The position numbers were made by a program, and so were the translations under genes. From Mycobacterium kubicae (GTDB taxonomy: Bacteria > Actinomycetota > Actinomycetes > Mycobacteriales > Mycobacteriaceae): a DNA stretch of 64,000 nt. The DNA lies in the NCBI RefSeq assembly GCF_015689175.1, contig NZ_CP065047.1:5828001-5892000 (forward strand), written 5' to 3'. The notes beneath the pieces are model-generated. The model saw only the letters and a program-made list of their open reading frames with translations. It had not been told where the DNA came from and searched no databases. This document shows, piece after piece, positions 1 through 12,951 of this stretch; the first letter of the stretch is position 1; every line of letters begins with the position of its first letter.

Positions 1-2
1 AC

Positions 3-98
3 GCGGACACCGACGAGGCGTTGGAGCGCTTCGACGAGCTGGTCGCGGGCGCGCTGTGCCTCGACGAGCAGACGCAGAATCGCGCTAATCCGTCGTAA
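3..98 (+). CDS. 3' end of an unidentified gene (partial)
   Basis: An open frame enters from the left edge and ends at TAA 96-98. The 31 visible residues are acidic and hydrophilic and end QNRANPS. I do not recognise the family. The case for a real gene is modest: the frame is open to the window edge, it converges on accD4, and its stop codon lies inside a long hairpin that looks like a shared terminator. The sequence to the left of the window would settle it. Confidence 0.35.
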   Translation, partial: ADTDEALERFDELVAGALCLDEQTQNRANPS

Positions 99-117
99 CG
101 GACGCGATTCTGTGTCT
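70..117. terminator. Bidirectional hairpin between the left-edge gene and accD4
   Basis: Arms 70-84 and 103-117 pair over 15 positions with one G-T wobble. An inner stem (89-93 with 98-102, TCCGT/ACGGA) continues the helix after a four-base bulge. The hairpin contains the stop codon of the left-edge frame and lies 20 bp past the accD4 stop. The position fits a shared terminator for convergent genes. There is no T-tract, as is common in mycobacteria. Confidence 0.6.
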
Positions 118-137
118 GCTCGCGCCCAAACGACGAC

Positions 138-1709
138 CTAGACCGGGATCAGGCCGTGCTTGCGGCCCACCCGCCACCACTGCTGCTTGTCTCGCAGCAG
201 GTGCATGGACCGGCGGATGAGCAGCCGGGTTTGGTGCGGATCGATCACCGCGTCGATGAATCCGCGCTCGGCGGCGGTCCACGGGATCGCCATATTGAGG
301 TTGTAGCCCTCGATGAAGTCCTTCTTGATCTGCTGCGCCTCGGGCGTGGTGGGGTCCGGGAAGCGCTTCATCAGCAACTGCGCGGCTCCCTCGGCGCCGA
401 TCACCGCGATGCGCGCGGTGGGCCAGGCGTAGTTGAAGTCGGCCGTCAGCTGCCGCGAGCCCATCACCGCGTACGCGCCGCCGTAGGACTTGCGGATGGT
501 GATCGTCACCTTCGGCACGTCGGCCTCGACCACGGAGTACAGGAACCGGCCGCCGCGCTTGATGATGCCCCGCTTCTCCTCCTCGGCACCGGGCAGGAAA
601 CCGGGGGTGTCCACCACGAACACCAGCGGGATCTGGAACGAATCGCAGAACCTGATGAACCGCGCGGCCTTGTCGGAGGCCTCGTTGTCGATCGCCCCGG
701 ACATGTGCATCGGCTGGTTGGCGATCACGCCGACCGGGCGCCCGTCGACCCGGGCATACCCGGTGATGATCGACGGGCCGTGCTGCGCGGCGACTTCCAG
801 GAAGTCGCCGTCGTCGAAGATGCGCAGCAAGATCTCGTGCATGTCGTAGGCCGCGTTGTCGGAGTCCGGCACGATCGAGTCCAGTTCCAGGTCGGTCGGG
901 GTGACCTCCGGTTCCAGCCCAGGATTGATGACCGGCGGCGTGCTGAAGCAGTTGGACGGCAGAAACGACAGGAATTCCCGCACGTACTGGAACGCCTCGG
1001 CTTCCGAGTCCACCACGTGGTGGATGTTGCCGTAGCGGGCTTGGGCGTCGGAGCCGCCGAGTTCGTCGAGGGTGACCTCTTCGCCGGTGACTTCGCGGAT
1101 CACGTCGGGACCGGTGACGAAGAAGTAGCCCTGGTCGCGCACCGAAACCAGCAAGTCGTCCTGGATCGGCGAATAGACCGCGCCCCCAGCGCATTTGCCG
1201 AAGATCAGGGAGATCTGCGGCACCACTCCCGATAGCGCCTCATGACGTTGGCCCAGCTCGGCGTACCACGCCAGCGAGGTGACCGCATCCTGGATGCGAG
1301 CCCCACCGGAGTCCTGGATACCGACGATCGGGCAGCCGACCATCGCGCACCACTCCATCAGCCGGGCGACCTTGCGGCCGAACATCTCCCCGACCGAACC
1401 CTGGAACACCGTCTGGTCGTGGGAGAACACCCCGACCGGGCGGCCGTCGATCAGCGCGTGTCCGGTGACCACGCCGTCGCCGTACAGCGCATTGGGGTCA
1501 CCGGGGGTCTTGCACAGCGCACCGATCTCGAAGAAGCTGCCCGGGTCGACCAGCGCATGCACGCGGGCCCGGGCACTCGGGATGCCCTTCTTGTCGCGTT
1601 TGGCGGCGGCCTTCTCGCCACCCGGCTCCTTGGCCAGCTCCAAGCGAGCGCGTAGCTCGGCCAGCTTCTCAGCTGTCGTGTGGGCGCGAGACGGCTCTAC
1701 GGCTGTCAC
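138..1709 (-). CDS. accD4: AccD4, carboxyltransferase subunit of the long-chain acyl-CoA carboxylase
   Basis: 523 aa, GTG start, matching M. tuberculosis Rv3799c (522 aa) in length and place. It is the biotin-dependent carboxyltransferase beta subunit. With AccA3, AccD5 and AccE it carboxylates C24-C26 acyl-CoA to the 2-carboxyacyl-CoA that Pks13 uses as mycolate alpha-branch extender. Two crotonase-fold halves are visible: the N-terminal half has the GGARIQ and [11 protein letters not shown] oxyanion/CoA motifs, and the C-terminal half has [10 protein letters not shown] and SYGGAYAVM. The gene starts 11 bp after the pks13 stop, so it is probably the third gene of fadD32-pks13-accD4, with which it works directly. 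Assignment is secure from motifs, length and synteny. Confidence 0.96.
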   Translation of the reverse strand: MTAVEPSRAHTTAEKLAELRARLELAKEPGGEKAAAKRDKKGIPSARARVHALVDPGSFFEIGALCKTPGDPNALYGDGVVTGHALIDGRPVGVFSHDQTVFQGSVGEMFGRKVARLMEWCAMVGCPIVGIQDSGGARIQDAVTSLAWYAELGQRHEALSGVVPQISLIFGKCAGGAVYSPIQDDLLVSVRDQGYFFVTGPDVIREVTGEEVTLDELGGSDAQARYGNIHHVVDSEAEAFQYVREFLSFLPSNCFSTPPVINPGLEPEVTPTDLELDSIVPDSDNAAYDMHEILLRIFDDGDFLEVAAQHGPSIITGYARVDGRPVGVIANQPMHMSGAIDNEASDKAARFIRFCDSFQIPLVFVVDTPGFLPGAEEEKRGIIKRGGRFLYSVVEADVPKVTITIRKSYGGAYAVMGSRQLTADFNYAWPTARIAVIGAEGAAQLLMKRFPDPTTPEAQQIKKDFIEGYNLNMAIPWTAAERGFIDAVIDPHQTRLLIRRSMHLLRDKQQWWRVGRKHGLIPV

Positions 1710-1720
1710 TGGTTGCCTAC

Positions 1721-4700
1721 CTAACTTTTGACGTGTCCGGCTGCTGCCTCGGCCTCAACCTGTGCCAACGCTTGGGTCATGTGTGCCCCCACCTTGGAGA
1801 TGATCGGCTCGTCGATGGCCTGGATGTGCTCGCCACCGATCGGCACGACCTCGAGGTCGGAGACGTACTCGCCCCAGCCGCCGTCCGGTTGGCGAACGGC
1901 GTACCGCGGCTCGAACATGATCGCGTCGTCATGGTATCGATCGGCCATGTAGAGGGTGACATGCCCGTCGTAGGGCTGGATCTGCGCGGTGTCGATGGCG
2001 CGGTTGTCCAGGTACGACGTGCGCTGGTGTTCGATGATCCCGGCCGGGATCTCCACCCCGCTCTGACTGACCGCCTCCAGCACGAACCGGACCTGGCCTT
2101 CGTCGTCGAGCTGCTCGAGATGCTCGTAAGGGATCTCGGGAATGGTGACGTTGAAGGTCTTCTCGGCGAACCGCGCGTAGCGCTCCCAGCGCTTGCGGAT
2201 CTCCTCCTTGGTCTGCGGGATCTCCTCACCCGCACGCACGGCGTCGATCAGCCCGACGAACCGGACGTCCTTGCCCAGCCGCTTGAGCCCGATCGCGCAT
2301 GCGTAGGCCAGCACCCCGCCCAGCGACCAGCCCACCAGGATGTAGGGCCCGTCGCCCTGCATCTCGATCAGCTTCGGCACGTACTGCTCGGCACGCTCTT
2401 CGATCGTGCCTTCGACCCGCTCGAAGCCGTACATCGGCGTGTCCGCGGGCAGCCGGCTCAGCAGCGGCTCGTACACCACCGTCGACCCACCCGCCGGGTG
2501 GAAGACGAAAACGGGAATCTTCGAGCTGCCCTCTTGCCGGGGCCGCAGGGTGCGGACGAACCCGTCGACCACACCGGCCTCGAGGTAGCCGCGCACCTTG
2601 TCGGCCAACTCCTCGATGTTCTTCGACGTCAGCACGTCCTCGGCGGTGATGGGTCCTTCGGCGCGCTCGGATAGCCGCTGCGCCATCTTGGTGGCGGTGG
2701 CCTCGTCCACCTTGGGCAGCGGGTTGAAGATGCCGCCGGCGGACTTGCCGGTGACGATCGCCCAGGTGGCGAACGTGACCCGCTCGGCGGCGTCGCGCGG
2801 GGGCACGTCGGAGTTCAGCGCTTTGGCGACGGCTTCGGAGTTGAGCGCCTCGGCGGCACCCTTCAGATCCGCGGTGCCGTTGCGCTGCTCGGCGCTGCCG
2901 TTGGAGCCCGCGGGGCCGCGTGGGTCCGTCGGCGGTGGCGGAATCGGGATGTCCGACGCCGGCGGCGCGGCGGACTGCTCCTGCGGCTCGGCTTGGGTCT
3001 CCGGCTCGGCCTGCGGATCCGGGGCGGGCGCCACCAGCGAAGCCGCCGATGCGCCGCTGACCAACTCGGCCTGGGCCCGGGCGATCTCCTCGGCCGTCTG
3101 CGTCTTCTGGTGCTCGTGCAGCTGCTGCACCTCGTCCCGGTGCTCGACCGCGTACTCGATCAGCTTCTCGACGTTGTAGAGGTTGGCGTCGCGCACCGCG
3201 GTCAGCTGAATCGGCGGCAGGTCGAAGTCGTACTCCACGCGGTTCTTGATCCGCACCGCCATCAGCGAGTCCAGGCCGAGTTCGATCAGCGGCACCTCCC
3301 ACGGCAGGTCCTCGGGCTCGTAGCCCATGGCGGAGCCGACGATCAGGCCCAGGCGCTCGGCGATGGTCTCGCCCGAGTCCGGCGACCATTTGCCCATGCT
3401 GGCCGAGAAATACCGGTTGGTCAGGCTGTCGGTCAGGGTCTCGGCGGCGGGGTCCTCGGCGGGCTGCTCTGGCGCCGCCGGAGCCGGGGTGGCCACCGCC
3501 GGAGTGGCAACAGCCGTACCGGCGCCGACCGCGGTCGGCAGCACCGACTGCTGACCCGCCCGGGTCACCAGCGCGTCGTAGACCAGCGTGAACGACTCGT
3601 CGATGCGGGCGTGCACCTGCACCGAGGCACCACCGGGGTGGCGAGTCATCGTCGTCACCAACCGGGCGCCCTCGCCGGGCACCGCACGCTGCTCGGCGGC
3701 GGTCAGCTGCGCATCGGACAACACCTGTTCGGCGGCGGCCCGCACCAGCGCGGCCAGGTCCGTCTGGCCGTCCCGCGGCGCATACTCCCAGACGTGGCGA
3801 CCGTCCGGCAGCGCGACGTGGGTACCGGGCATGATCACCGCGGCGTCGCCGGCGAAGTGCGCGTCCAGCCAGTGTTCTTTGCGCTTGAACCGGGTCGGCG
3901 GGATGTTCGCGTAGTCCTCGGGTCCCTGGGCGCGGGTGAACAGCGTCCGGATGTCCAGGTCGTGGCCGTAGACGAAGAGCTGAGCCATGGTGGAGACCAT
4001 CGACTCGACCTCGTCTTGCTTGCGGGCCAGCGTCGGGATCAGCTGGGCATCGTGTAACCCGGCCGCCGCCGTGGTCAGACCCACCTGCATCAGCGCCACC
4101 GGGTTGGGCGCGAGTTCGACGAAGGTGGTGTGCCCACTGTCGACGGCGTTGCGGATGCCGTGGGTGAAGTAGACGCTGTGGCGCAGCCCCTTCTTCCAGT
4201 AGTCGACGTCGTGGATGGGCTCGCTGCCCGGCTTGATGTAGCGGCCCTCGTGCACGGTCGAGTAGATGCCGGCGGTCGGGCTCATCGGCTTGATGCCCTG
4301 CAGTTCGGCGGCCAGTTCGCCGAGCAGCGGGTCCATCTGGGTGGTGTGGCTGGCGCCCTTGGTCTGGAATTTGCGGGCGAACTTGCCCTCGGATTCCGCG
4401 CGGGCGATGATCGCGTCCACCTGCTCGGGCGGGCCGCCGATGACGGTCTGGGTGGGGGCGGCGTAGACGCACACTTCCAGGTCCGGGAAGTCGGCGAACA
4501 CCGTCTTGATCTCTTCGGCGGAGTATTCGACCAGCGCCATCAGCCGGATGTACTCGCCGAACAGCATCGCCTCGCCCTCACCCATCAGGTGCGAGCGCGA
4601 GCAGATGGTGCGCGTGGCGTCCTGCAGCGAGAGGCCGCCGGCGAAGTACGCCGACGCGGCCTCGCCCAGGGACTGGCCGACCACGGCGGCGGGTTTGGCG

Positions 4701-7144
4701 CCGTGGTGCTTGAGCAGCTCACCGAGCGCGATCTGGATCGCGAAGATGGTGACCTGCGTGGTCTCGATGCCGTAGTCCTGCGAGTCGTCCAGGATCAGCT
4801 CGAGCACCGAATAACCCAGCTCGTCCTGGACCAGCGCGTCGACCTTCTCGATCCACTCGGCGAAGACTTCGTTGCGCAGGTAAAGGCTCTTGCCCATCTT
4901 GCGGTGCTGGGCGCCGAAGCCGGCCAGCACCCACACCGGGCCGTTGGTCACCGGCCCGTCGGTGCTGAACACCCCGGGCCGCTGCTTGCCCTCGGCGATC
5001 GCGCGCAGACCCTTGATCGCCTCCTCGTGGTCGTGCGCCAGCACGATGGCACGCGAACGGCCGTGGTTGCGCCGCGACAGCGCCCGGCCGATCGACTCCA
5101 GCGACGACGCCTGCCCCTCGGGGCTCTCCATCCAGTCGGCCAACTCCGCGGCGGCGGCCTTCTTGCGGGAGGTCAGGAACGCCGAGACGGCCAGCGCAAT
5201 GACCGGCGGGGCCGGCTCTTGGGCGGCGAGTTCCTCGAGCGCGGCGGCCTTGAGCCGCAGCGCCTCCTCGGTGACGCCGGGCAGCTCGTACTGCTCTTCC
5301 TCGGCGACCAGGTCGTCGGTGATGATCTCGCCGAACTCGTCGAACCGCAGCGAGTGCGCTTGGCCCTCGGCCAGGTCGGCGCCGGCGGACACCACCGGGA
5401 CCTGCGGGGCGGCCGGCTCGTCCTGCGGCTCGGGCTCCCGCTCGATCACGTCACGTGGCAGGACCTCGCGCACCACCAGGTGCGCGTTGGCGCCGCCGAA
5501 GCCGAAGCTCGACACCCCGGCCAGCGCATAACCGCCGTAGCGCGGCCAATCGGTGGCCTGGTCGACGACCTTCAGCCGCATCGCGTCGAAGTCGATGTAC
5601 GGGCTGGGCCCCGCGTAGTTGATCGACGGCGGCAACTTGTCGTGCTGCAGCGCCAGCACCACCTTGGCCATGCTGGCCGCGCCGGCCGCCGACTCCAGGT
5701 GGCCGACATTGGTCTTGACCGCGCCCAGCAGGGCCGGACGATCCGCGGGACGCCCCCGGCCGACGACGCGGCCCAGCGCCTCGGCCTCGATCGGGTCACC
5801 CAGGACGGTCCCGGTGCCGTGCGCCTCGATGTAGTCCACGGTGCGCGGGTCGATGCCGGCGTCCTTGTAGGCCCGGCGCAGCACGTCGGCCTGCGCGTCC
5901 TGGTTGGGCGCGATCAGACCGTTGGACCGCCCGTCGTGGTTGACCGCGCTGCCGGCGATGACGGCCAGGATCTGGTCACCGTCGCGGCGGGCGTCGTCGA
6001 CGCGCTTGAGGACCAGCATGCCGCCGCCCTCGGAGCGGGTGTAGCCGTCGGCGTCGGAGGAGAACGACTTGATCCGGCCGTCGGGTGAGAGCACCTGGCC
6101 GATCTCGTCGAAGCCCAACGTCACCACCGGGGTGATCAGCGCGTTGACCCCACCGGCGACCGCGACGTCGGCTTCGCCGTTGCGCAGCGCCTGCACGGCC
6201 TGGTGGATGGCGACCAGCGAGCTGGAGCAGGCGGTGTCGACGGCGACCGACGGACCGCGGAAGTCGTAGAAGTACGACACCCGGTTGGCGATGATGGAGG
6301 TCGCGGTGCCGGTGATGGCGTACGGGTGCGCGACGGTCGGGTCGGACACCGCCAGGAAGCTGTAGTCGTTGTTGGAGACGCCGACGTACACGCCGACGGA
6401 CTCGCCGCGCAGGCTGGACGCGGGGATGCGGGCGTGCTCGAGCGCCTCCCAGGTCAGCTCCAGCGCCATCCGCTGCTGCGGGTCGATGTTGTCGGCTTCG
6501 GTCTTGGCGACGGCGAAGAACTCGGAGTCGAAGCCCTTGATGTCCTTCAGGTAGCCGCCGCGGGTGCGCGCGGAGTTGATGCGCGCGGCCAGCCGCGGCT
6601 CTTCGAGGAACTCCGACCAGCGGCCCTCGGGCAGGTCGGTGATCGCGTCGCGGCCTTCCAGCAGCGCCTGCCACGTCTCGTCGGGGGTGTTCATGTCGCC
6701 GGGCAGGCGGGTGGACAGGCCGACGATCGCGATGTCGACGCGTTCGGCCGGGCCCTTGCGGGACCAGTCGGCGTCGTCGAAGCTGCCGTCGTCGACTCGT
6801 TCCGGCTCACCTTCGATGATTCGGGTGGCCAGCGACTCGATGGTCGGATGCTGGAACGCCACCGCGACCGACAGCGTGACGCCGGTCAGATCTTCGATGT
6901 CGGCGGCCATCGCCACCGCGTCGCGCGACGACAGGCCCAGCTCCACCATGGGCACCGACTCGTCGATCTTGTCCGGGGACTGGCCGGTGGCCTTGCCCAC
7001 CCAGTTGCGCAGCCACTCGCGCATCTCGGGGACCGTCGTTATGCGCCGCTTCTCCGCATCGCTTCGCTCTGCATCGTCGCCGGCGCGCATCTCGGTCTTC
7101 TTGGCGGGTGCGTTCTCCTGAGGATCAGCGTCTGTATCAGCCAT
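1721..7144 (-). CDS. pks13: Pks13, mycolic acid condensing polyketide synthase
   Basis: 1807 aa. Pks13 performs the final Claisen-type condensation of meromycolyl-AMP (from FadD32) with carboxyacyl-CoA (from AccD4/AccA3) and transfers the beta-ketoester to trehalose. Domains in order: N-terminal carrier with phosphopantetheine Ser73 in ELGLSSRD; ketosynthase with Cys306 (DTACSSS), His442 and His482; acyltransferase with Ser825 (GQSLGE); second carrier with Ser1293 (ELGLDSL); thioesterase with Ser1607 (GWSLGG), Asp1634 and His1773. The ATG at 7144 was chosen because MADTDAD matches the known N-terminus; the frame is open 30 codons further into fadD32. M. tuberculosis Pks13 is 1733 aa; the extra residues lie mainly in the N-terminal tail, the KS-AT linker and the Pro/Ala/Gln-rich linker before the thioesterase. 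It starts 11 bp after the fadD32 stop. Confidence 0.97.
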   Translation of the reverse strand: MADTDADPQENAPAKKTEMRAGDDAERSDAEKRRITTVPEMREWLRNWVGKATGQSPDKIDESVPMVELGLSSRDAVAMAADIEDLTGVTLSVAVAFQHPTIESLATRIIEGEPERVDDGSFDDADWSRKGPAERVDIAIVGLSTRLPGDMNTPDETWQALLEGRDAITDLPEGRWSEFLEEPRLAARINSARTRGGYLKDIKGFDSEFFAVAKTEADNIDPQQRMALELTWEALEHARIPASSLRGESVGVYVGVSNNDYSFLAVSDPTVAHPYAITGTATSIIANRVSYFYDFRGPSVAVDTACSSSLVAIHQAVQALRNGEADVAVAGGVNALITPVVTLGFDEIGQVLSPDGRIKSFSSDADGYTRSEGGGMLVLKRVDDARRDGDQILAVIAGSAVNHDGRSNGLIAPNQDAQADVLRRAYKDAGIDPRTVDYIEAHGTGTVLGDPIEAEALGRVVGRGRPADRPALLGAVKTNVGHLESAAGAASMAKVVLALQHDKLPPSINYAGPSPYIDFDAMRLKVVDQATDWPRYGGYALAGVSSFGFGGANAHLVVREVLPRDVIEREPEPQDEPAAPQVPVVSAGADLAEGQAHSLRFDEFGEIITDDLVAEEEQYELPGVTEEALRLKAAALEELAAQEPAPPVIALAVSAFLTSRKKAAAAELADWMESPEGQASSLESIGRALSRRNHGRSRAIVLAHDHEEAIKGLRAIAEGKQRPGVFSTDGPVTNGPVWVLAGFGAQHRKMGKSLYLRNEVFAEWIEKVDALVQDELGYSVLELILDDSQDYGIETTQVTIFAIQIALGELLKHHGAKPAAVVGQSLGEAASAYFAGGLSLQDATRTICSRSHLMGEGEAMLFGEYIRLMALVEYSAEEIKTVFADFPDLEVCVYAAPTQTVIGGPPEQVDAIIARAESEGKFARKFQTKGASHTTQMDPLLGELAAELQGIKPMSPTAGIYSTVHEGRYIKPGSEPIHDVDYWKKGLRHSVYFTHGIRNAVDSGHTTFVELAPNPVALMQVGLTTAAAGLHDAQLIPTLARKQDEVESMVSTMAQLFVYGHDLDIRTLFTRAQGPEDYANIPPTRFKRKEHWLDAHFAGDAAVIMPGTHVALPDGRHVWEYAPRDGQTDLAALVRAAAEQVLSDAQLTAAEQRAVPGEGARLVTTMTRHPGGASVQVHARIDESFTLVYDALVTRAGQQSVLPTAVGAGTAVATPAVATPAPAAPEQPAEDPAAETLTDSLTNRYFSASMGKWSPDSGETIAERLGLIVGSAMGYEPEDLPWEVPLIELGLDSLMAVRIKNRVEYDFDLPPIQLTAVRDANLYNVEKLIEYAVEHRDEVQQLHEHQKTQTAEEIARAQAELVSGASAASLVAPAPDPQAEPETQAEPQEQSAAPPASDIPIPPPPTDPRGPAGSNGSAEQRNGTADLKGAAEALNSEAVAKALNSDVPPRDAAERVTFATWAIVTGKSAGGIFNPLPKVDEATATKMAQRLSERAEGPITAEDVLTSKNIEELADKVRGYLEAGVVDGFVRTLRPRQEGSSKIPVFVFHPAGGSTVVYEPLLSRLPADTPMYGFERVEGTIEERAEQYVPKLIEMQGDGPYILVGWSLGGVLAYACAIGLKRLGKDVRFVGLIDAVRAGEEIPQTKEEIRKRWERYARFAEKTFNVTIPEIPYEHLEQLDDEGQVRFVLEAVSQSGVEIPAGIIEHQRTSYLDNRAIDTAQIQPYDGHVTLYMADRYHDDAIMFEPRYAVRQPDGGWGEYVSDLEVVPIGGEHIQAIDEPIISKVGAHMTQALAQVEAEAAAGHVKS

Positions 7145-7155
7145 GGTGGTGGGTT

Positions 7156-9054
7156 CTAGCTCGATTCGGTAGCGAAGGCAGTCGGCGATCCGATGCCGCT
7201 GCGCAGGCTGCCGTCGATGTAGGCGGCACGGCACGCGCGGCGGCCGATCTTTCCACTGGAGGTACGGGGAATCGTTCCGGCCTGCACCAGCAGCAGGTCA
7301 CGGACGGTGACGCCGTGGCGCACCGCGATGGCGGCCCGGATGTCGTCGGCGATGGGTTGGTAGTCGAGCTTGTGCGTTCCGGCGGCCCGCTCGGCCACGA
7401 TCACCAGCTGCTCGGAGGTGTCCTCGGCGTCGTAGTTCAGCCCGGTGTGCGGGTTGTCGAACACCACCTGCGGCAATTGGTTGGCCGGGACGGAGAAGGC
7501 CGCCACATAGCCGGTCCGCAGCGCCCGGCTGGCTTCCTGCGCCGAGTACTCGAGGTCCTGCGGGTAGTGGTTGCGGCCGTCGATGATGACCAGGTCCTTG
7601 ATGCGGCCCGCAATATAGAGGTGGCCCTTGTAGTAAGTGCCGTAGTCACCGGTGCGCACCCACAGCCCGTCGTCGGCGGCGCCTTCGGCGTGCGACTGGC
7701 TGATCCGCGACTTGAGGATGTTCTTGAAGGTCTCGGAGGTCTCGGCCTCCTTCCCCCAGTAGCCGGTGCCCAGGTTCTGTCCGTGCAACCAGATCTCGCC
7801 GATGTGGCCGTCCGGCAACTCGCTGGCCGTGTCGGGGTCGACGATGACCGCCCACTCGTCGACGCCGATGACGCCGGCCGACACCTGCGCGACGGCATTG
7901 GGGGCATCGGCGGGCACCTCGACGAAGCGTTGGTTGTTGAGCTCGTCGCGGTCGACATGGATGATCGTCGGCGCCTCGTCCATCGGCGTGGTGGAGACGA
8001 ACAGCGTCGCCTCGGCCAGACCGTAGGACGGCTTGATCGCCGTCTCGCGCAGACCGTAGGGCGCGAAGGCGTCGTAGAACTTGCGCATCGAGGCCGGCGA
8101 CACCGGCTCGCTGCCGTTGAGGATGGCCTTGACGTTGCTCAGGTCCAGCGGCGGCTCGCCGTCCTTGGGCACGCCACGCAGCGCGGCGTGCTCGAAGGCG
8201 AAGTTCGGCGCGACGGTGAACACCTCGGTGTCCGGGCCGTCCTCGGGCTTGCGGGCCATCTCCCGGATCCACCGGCCGGGGCGGCGCACGAACGCGGCCG
8301 GCGTCATGAAGGTGAAGTTGTGGCCGAGCACCGGCGACAGCAGTGCGGTGATCAGACCCATGTCGTGGAAGAACGGCAGCCAGGACAGGCCGCGGTCACC
8401 TTCCTTGCCCTCGAGTCCGACCAGCACCTGCAGCACGTTGGTGGGCAGGTTCAGGTGGGTGATCTGCACACCGGTGGGCGTGCGGGTGGAGCCCGACGTG
8501 TACTGCAGGTAGGCGATGGTGTCCTGGTTGGCTTGCGGCTCTTCCCAGGTGGAGGCGACCTCGTTGGGCACCGCGTCGACGGCGATGATGCGCGGGCGCT
8601 CCTTGGCCGAGCGGCTGCGGATGAACTTGCGCACCCCTTCGGCGGCGTCGGTGGTGGTCAGGATCGTGGTCGGGGTGCAGTCGTCGAGCACGGCGTGCAA
8701 CCGGCCGACGTGGCCAGGCTCGCCCGGGTCGAACAGCGGCACGGCGATGCGGCCGGAGTACAGGGTGCCGAAGAAGGAGATGAGGTAGTCCAGGTTCTGC
8801 GGGCAGAGGATGGCGATGCGGTCACCGGGCTGGGTCACCTGCTGCAGCCGGGCGCCGACGGCGCGGTTGCGCGCCCCGAAGTCCGCCCAGGAGATGTCGC
8901 GGGCCACGCCGTCGCGCTCGGTGGAGAAGTCGATGAACCGGTAGGCCAGCTTGTCGCCACGGACCCTCGCCCACTTCTCAACGTGCTTGACCAGGTTCGT
9001 GTTGTCCGGGAACCTGATCTTTCCATTCACGATGAATGGGTTGTGGTACGCCAT
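7156..9054 (-). CDS. fadD32: FadD32, long-chain fatty acyl-AMP ligase
   Basis: 632 aa. It adenylates meromycolic acid and loads it on the N-terminal carrier of Pks13. It belongs to the FAAL branch of the adenylate-forming superfamily. The ATP-binding loop [13 protein letters not shown] is at about 185-197. The core motifs [18 protein letters not shown] and [16 protein letters not shown] follow, and the C-terminal catalytic Lys lies in SSGKIGR. The ATG at 9054 has a good Shine-Dalgarno (AGGAGAG, about 7 nt upstream). The M. tuberculosis annotation begins slightly further upstream, but this start is the better supported here. It is the first gene of the fadD32-pks13-accD4 unit; the 244 bp before it hold no gene and probably its promoter. 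Confidence 0.97.
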   Translation of the reverse strand: MAYHNPFIVNGKIRFPDNTNLVKHVEKWARVRGDKLAYRFIDFSTERDGVARDISWADFGARNRAVGARLQQVTQPGDRIAILCPQNLDYLISFFGTLYSGRIAVPLFDPGEPGHVGRLHAVLDDCTPTTILTTTDAAEGVRKFIRSRSAKERPRIIAVDAVPNEVASTWEEPQANQDTIAYLQYTSGSTRTPTGVQITHLNLPTNVLQVLVGLEGKEGDRGLSWLPFFHDMGLITALLSPVLGHNFTFMTPAAFVRRPGRWIREMARKPEDGPDTEVFTVAPNFAFEHAALRGVPKDGEPPLDLSNVKAILNGSEPVSPASMRKFYDAFAPYGLRETAIKPSYGLAEATLFVSTTPMDEAPTIIHVDRDELNNQRFVEVPADAPNAVAQVSAGVIGVDEWAVIVDPDTASELPDGHIGEIWLHGQNLGTGYWGKEAETSETFKNILKSRISQSHAEGAADDGLWVRTGDYGTYYKGHLYIAGRIKDLVIIDGRNHYPQDLEYSAQEASRALRTGYVAAFSVPANQLPQVVFDNPHTGLNYDAEDTSEQLVIVAERAAGTHKLDYQPIADDIRAAIAVRHGVTVRDLLLVQAGTIPRTSSGKIGRRACRAAYIDGSLRSGIGSPTAFATESS

Positions 9055-9298
9055 GCCGCTCTCTCCTGTCAGAACATCTCTGGTCGCCGGCTATACCGAC
9101 ATCTACTTCTACGCGCGGCCGCCCCGACCGGCGCTCTCCCACGTGAGCGTCCGTCGTTGCCTACCTCGACCCGACCGGGCCAACCACATGCTCTTAAAAG
9201 TCTCTTAATGTTAAGGGGCCGTGCGCGGCACACCAAATCACAAGGTACCGCCGTTTGAGTGACAATCGCCGCAGCCGAGGCTGTGTCTGACTGCTTGG

Positions 9299-10312
9299 TC
9301 AACCGTGTTTGGGGTGCGGCGCCTTGTCCACCTGACCGTGGGCCCAATTCAACGTCCATTCCGTGGCTGACTGCCCATCCGAACTCCAGAAATCCGGCGT
9401 GGCATACATCGCGTGGACCGGCTGTCCGGCGCCGCCGGCCAAGGTGTTCAACGTGGTCGGCAGGTTGGCCGGGCTGAACGCTTCGCGCGGTGCGGCGCAG
9501 ATCAGATCGCCCTGCGCGCAGATCTCGTTGGTCCGCGCGTTGAGGTCCCCGAAGCCGCCCGGTCGCGCGCCGGTCATGGTCAACCCCAACCCGGACAGCA
9601 CCGGCACCTCGTGCAAGGTGATCTCGGCGCCTTCACCGGGCGGGTTGGGCGGGATCAAGTTGCCCACGCCCTGCTGGCGACGGCCGTCGGCGATCACCGT
9701 CACGCCCAGCACGAGATCCTCGTCGACGGGTCCGCGGCCGTTGCCGATGTCACTGGCGACGTCGCCGGCGATCACCGCCCCTTGGGAGAACCCGACGATC
9801 ACGTAACTGGTCAAGGGGCACTTATTGTTCATATCCGTCATGGCCTGGACCGTCGCCCGGGTGCCTTCGGCGCGGCTGTCGTTGTAGCTCATCTGGTTGT
9901 CGGCGGACAGCGGATTACGGAACTGCGCGGTGTAGGGCACGGTGTAGGTCTGCACCCGCGACGATCCGAATTGCTGACCGATCGGTCCGGTCACATTGAG
10001 CAGCAGCGCCCGGGGAAACTGCGTCGGGTTGAGCGGATCGTCGGTCGGCGACGACTCCCAGGTGCCGGGCACCGAGACCAGCTGCACGTCCGGGCACGAA
10101 GCGTCCTGCGAGGCCGGCCGCGGCTTGTGCGGATGCGAGGTGGTGGGCCCTGGGGTCAGCACACCGGGCGGCACCGCGCTGGGCGGCGCGTCCTTGTGGC
10201 GCAGCAACATCACCCCGGCCACGATGACCAGGGCCACGACCAGGGCCATCGCACCGGCCGCGGACCACGCCAGAATTCGGTGGCGTCTGCGACGACGCGC
10301 GGTCTTGGCCAT
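9299..10312 (-). CDS. culp6: Cutinase-like membrane-anchored lipase/thioesterase (Rv3802c type)
   Basis: 337 aa, alpha/beta hydrolase of the cutinase family. Arg-rich N-terminus, then one membrane segment (about 13-37), a Pro/Thr linker and the catalytic domain. Ser176 lies in GFSQGA; Asp269 and His300 match the positions of the triad of the M. tuberculosis enzyme. The homologue is essential, hydrolyses phospholipids and acyl-CoA in vitro, and is linked to mycolate metabolism. The start is backed by an AGGAGA Shine-Dalgarno. It lies between fbpD and fadD32 on the same strand, as in all mycobacteria. Cys73, Cys165, Cys265 and Cys272 could form the family's two disulfides. Confidence 0.93.
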   Translation of the reverse strand: MAKTARRRRRHRILAWSAAGAMALVVALVIVAGVMLLRHKDAPPSAVPPGVLTPGPTTSHPHKPRPASQDASCPDVQLVSVPGTWESSPTDDPLNPTQFPRALLLNVTGPIGQQFGSSRVQTYTVPYTAQFRNPLSADNQMSYNDSRAEGTRATVQAMTDMNNKCPLTSYVIVGFSQGAVIAGDVASDIGNGRGPVDEDLVLGVTVIADGRRQQGVGNLIPPNPPGEGAEITLHEVPVLSGLGLTMTGARPGGFGDLNARTNEICAQGDLICAAPREAFSPANLPTTLNTLAGGAGQPVHAMYATPDFWSSDGQSATEWTLNWAHGQVDKAPHPKHG

Positions 10313-10492
10313 CTTCTCCTGCCAGCAGCGTTGGAGGTCCGTCGGTACGGTCCCGTGTGCGAATACCGGTGGGCATCGGTAACGCGCACCGTCGCGCCCT
10401 ACTCACCCGCGCAACAAAGTGACGCCTCTGCTGCTCGATCTACACCGTACCGGCTCGCCGGAGCACGGCCTCCGCGCTGCGGCCGCTGGGGC

Positions 10493-11392
10493 TCAGCGGA
10501 TGGCGCCGACGATGTCGCCCGACATGGCGCCCAGCTGGGCCGACCAGGAACCCCAGCCGTTGTCGCCGCCGCCCAAGTCGAAGTGACCGTTGTGTCCGCC
10601 GACGCTGCGATATTGCTGGTAGAAGGTGCGGCTGTTGCCCATCGCGGCGCTCGCGGCACCCATCATGGCGGCGGCGTCTCCGGCGTCGGTGGTCGGGCTG
10701 TAGACCCACACCCGGGTGTTGTTCTGCGCCAGCAGCGCGGCGTGCACCCACGGGTCGTGCCACTTCCACCGGCCCAGCTGTGGGGCTCCCCACATGCCGT
10801 TGCCGTCGACGCCGCCGAACTGCTGCAGGCCGGCCAGGATGGCGCCGTTGGTGAAGGTTTCCGACGGGTACAAGAACCCGGACAGCGACCCGGCGTAGCC
10901 GAACCGGTCGGGGTGGAAGGTGGCCAGCGCCATGGCGCCGTAACCGCCCTGGGAAGCCCCCACGGCGGCGTGACCGCCGGGCGCCAGGCCCTTGTTGGCG
11001 GCCAGCCAGTCAGGCAGCTCGCTGGACAGGAAGGTGTCCCACTGCTTGCTGCCGTCCTGCTCCCAGTTGGTGTACATGCTGAACGCGCCACCGGCGGGCG
11101 CCACCACCGAGATGCCCTTGCCGGCCAACGTGTTCATCGCGTTGCCGGCGGTGACCCAGTTGCTGACGTCGGGGGCGGCGTTGGCCGCGTCCAGCAGGTA
11201 GACCGCGTGCGGGCCGCCGGGCAGGAATGCGACGGGGATGTCGCGGCCCATCGCTCCCGACGGCACCATTAGCGTCTCGTACGGGGCGGCCTGGGACTTC
11301 CCCACCGACCCTACGGTCGCGGTGATACCGCCCAAAGCGATTGACAGCACGGCAACGCAGAGCAGCCGCACCAGGACCGACAGACGCCTCAT
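10493..11392 (-). CDS. fbpD: MPT51/FbpD, Ag85-related secreted protein
   Basis: 299 aa, the length of M. tuberculosis MPT51 (FbpC1). The ATG at 11392 was chosen over an upstream in-frame ATG because GGAGGT lies 5 nt before it and the signal peptide then starts MRRLSVL. Cleavage is likely after SQA, giving a mature protein starting APYETLM. It has the Ag85 alpha/beta hydrolase fold and probably binds fibronectin or cell-wall ligands. Aligned with FbpA of this window, the nucleophile serine position is Ser (GASQGG), but the catalytic Glu aligns with Ala and the catalytic His (HDWPYWG in FbpA) with Asn. A mycolyltransferase role is therefore unlikely. Confidence 0.95.
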   Translation of the reverse strand: MRRLSVLVRLLCVAVLSIALGGITATVGSVGKSQAAPYETLMVPSGAMGRDIPVAFLPGGPHAVYLLDAANAAPDVSNWVTAGNAMNTLAGKGISVVAPAGGAFSMYTNWEQDGSKQWDTFLSSELPDWLAANKGLAPGGHAAVGASQGGYGAMALATFHPDRFGYAGSLSGFLYPSETFTNGAILAGLQQFGGVDGNGMWGAPQLGRWKWHDPWVHAALLAQNNTRVWVYSPTTDAGDAAAMMGAASAAMGNSRTFYQQYRSVGGHNGHFDLGGGDNGWGSWSAQLGAMSGDIVGAIR

Positions 11393-11483
11393 GTCCACCT
11401 CCATGTGTATCGCGGCCTCCCCGGCCCGCAACGTAGCTAACCACACCGTGCACAACTGGATAAAGGGACGGTTGCGGCGCAAT

Positions 11484-11520
11484 AACAAACGGCGGCGACC
11501 AGAGGTCGCCGCCGTTTGTT
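11484..11520. terminator. 17-bp perfect hairpin between fbpA and fbpD
   Basis: Arms 11484-11500 and 11504-11520 (AACAAACGGCGGCGACC and its exact complement) are separated by only AGA. It begins 22 bp past the fbpA stop and lies about 90 bp before the fbpD start on the same strand. It should terminate or attenuate fbpA transcription and uncouple it from fbpD, or protect the fbpA mRNA 3' end. No T-tract follows. Confidence 0.75.
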
Positions 11521-11542
11521 GCGGTTTCACGCGTCCAGCGGT

Positions 11543-12951
<1,409 letters not shown>

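Noticed and set aside
4130..6088. 652-codon open frame on the plus strand
   Set aside because: It is antisense to pks13 and arises from the GC-rich third positions of that gene; its translation is Arg/Gly/Asp-rich without any family likeness.
9413..11272. 619-codon open frame on the plus strand
   Set aside because: It is antisense to the cutinase and fbpD genes and crosses their intergenic region; low-complexity translation, no start context.
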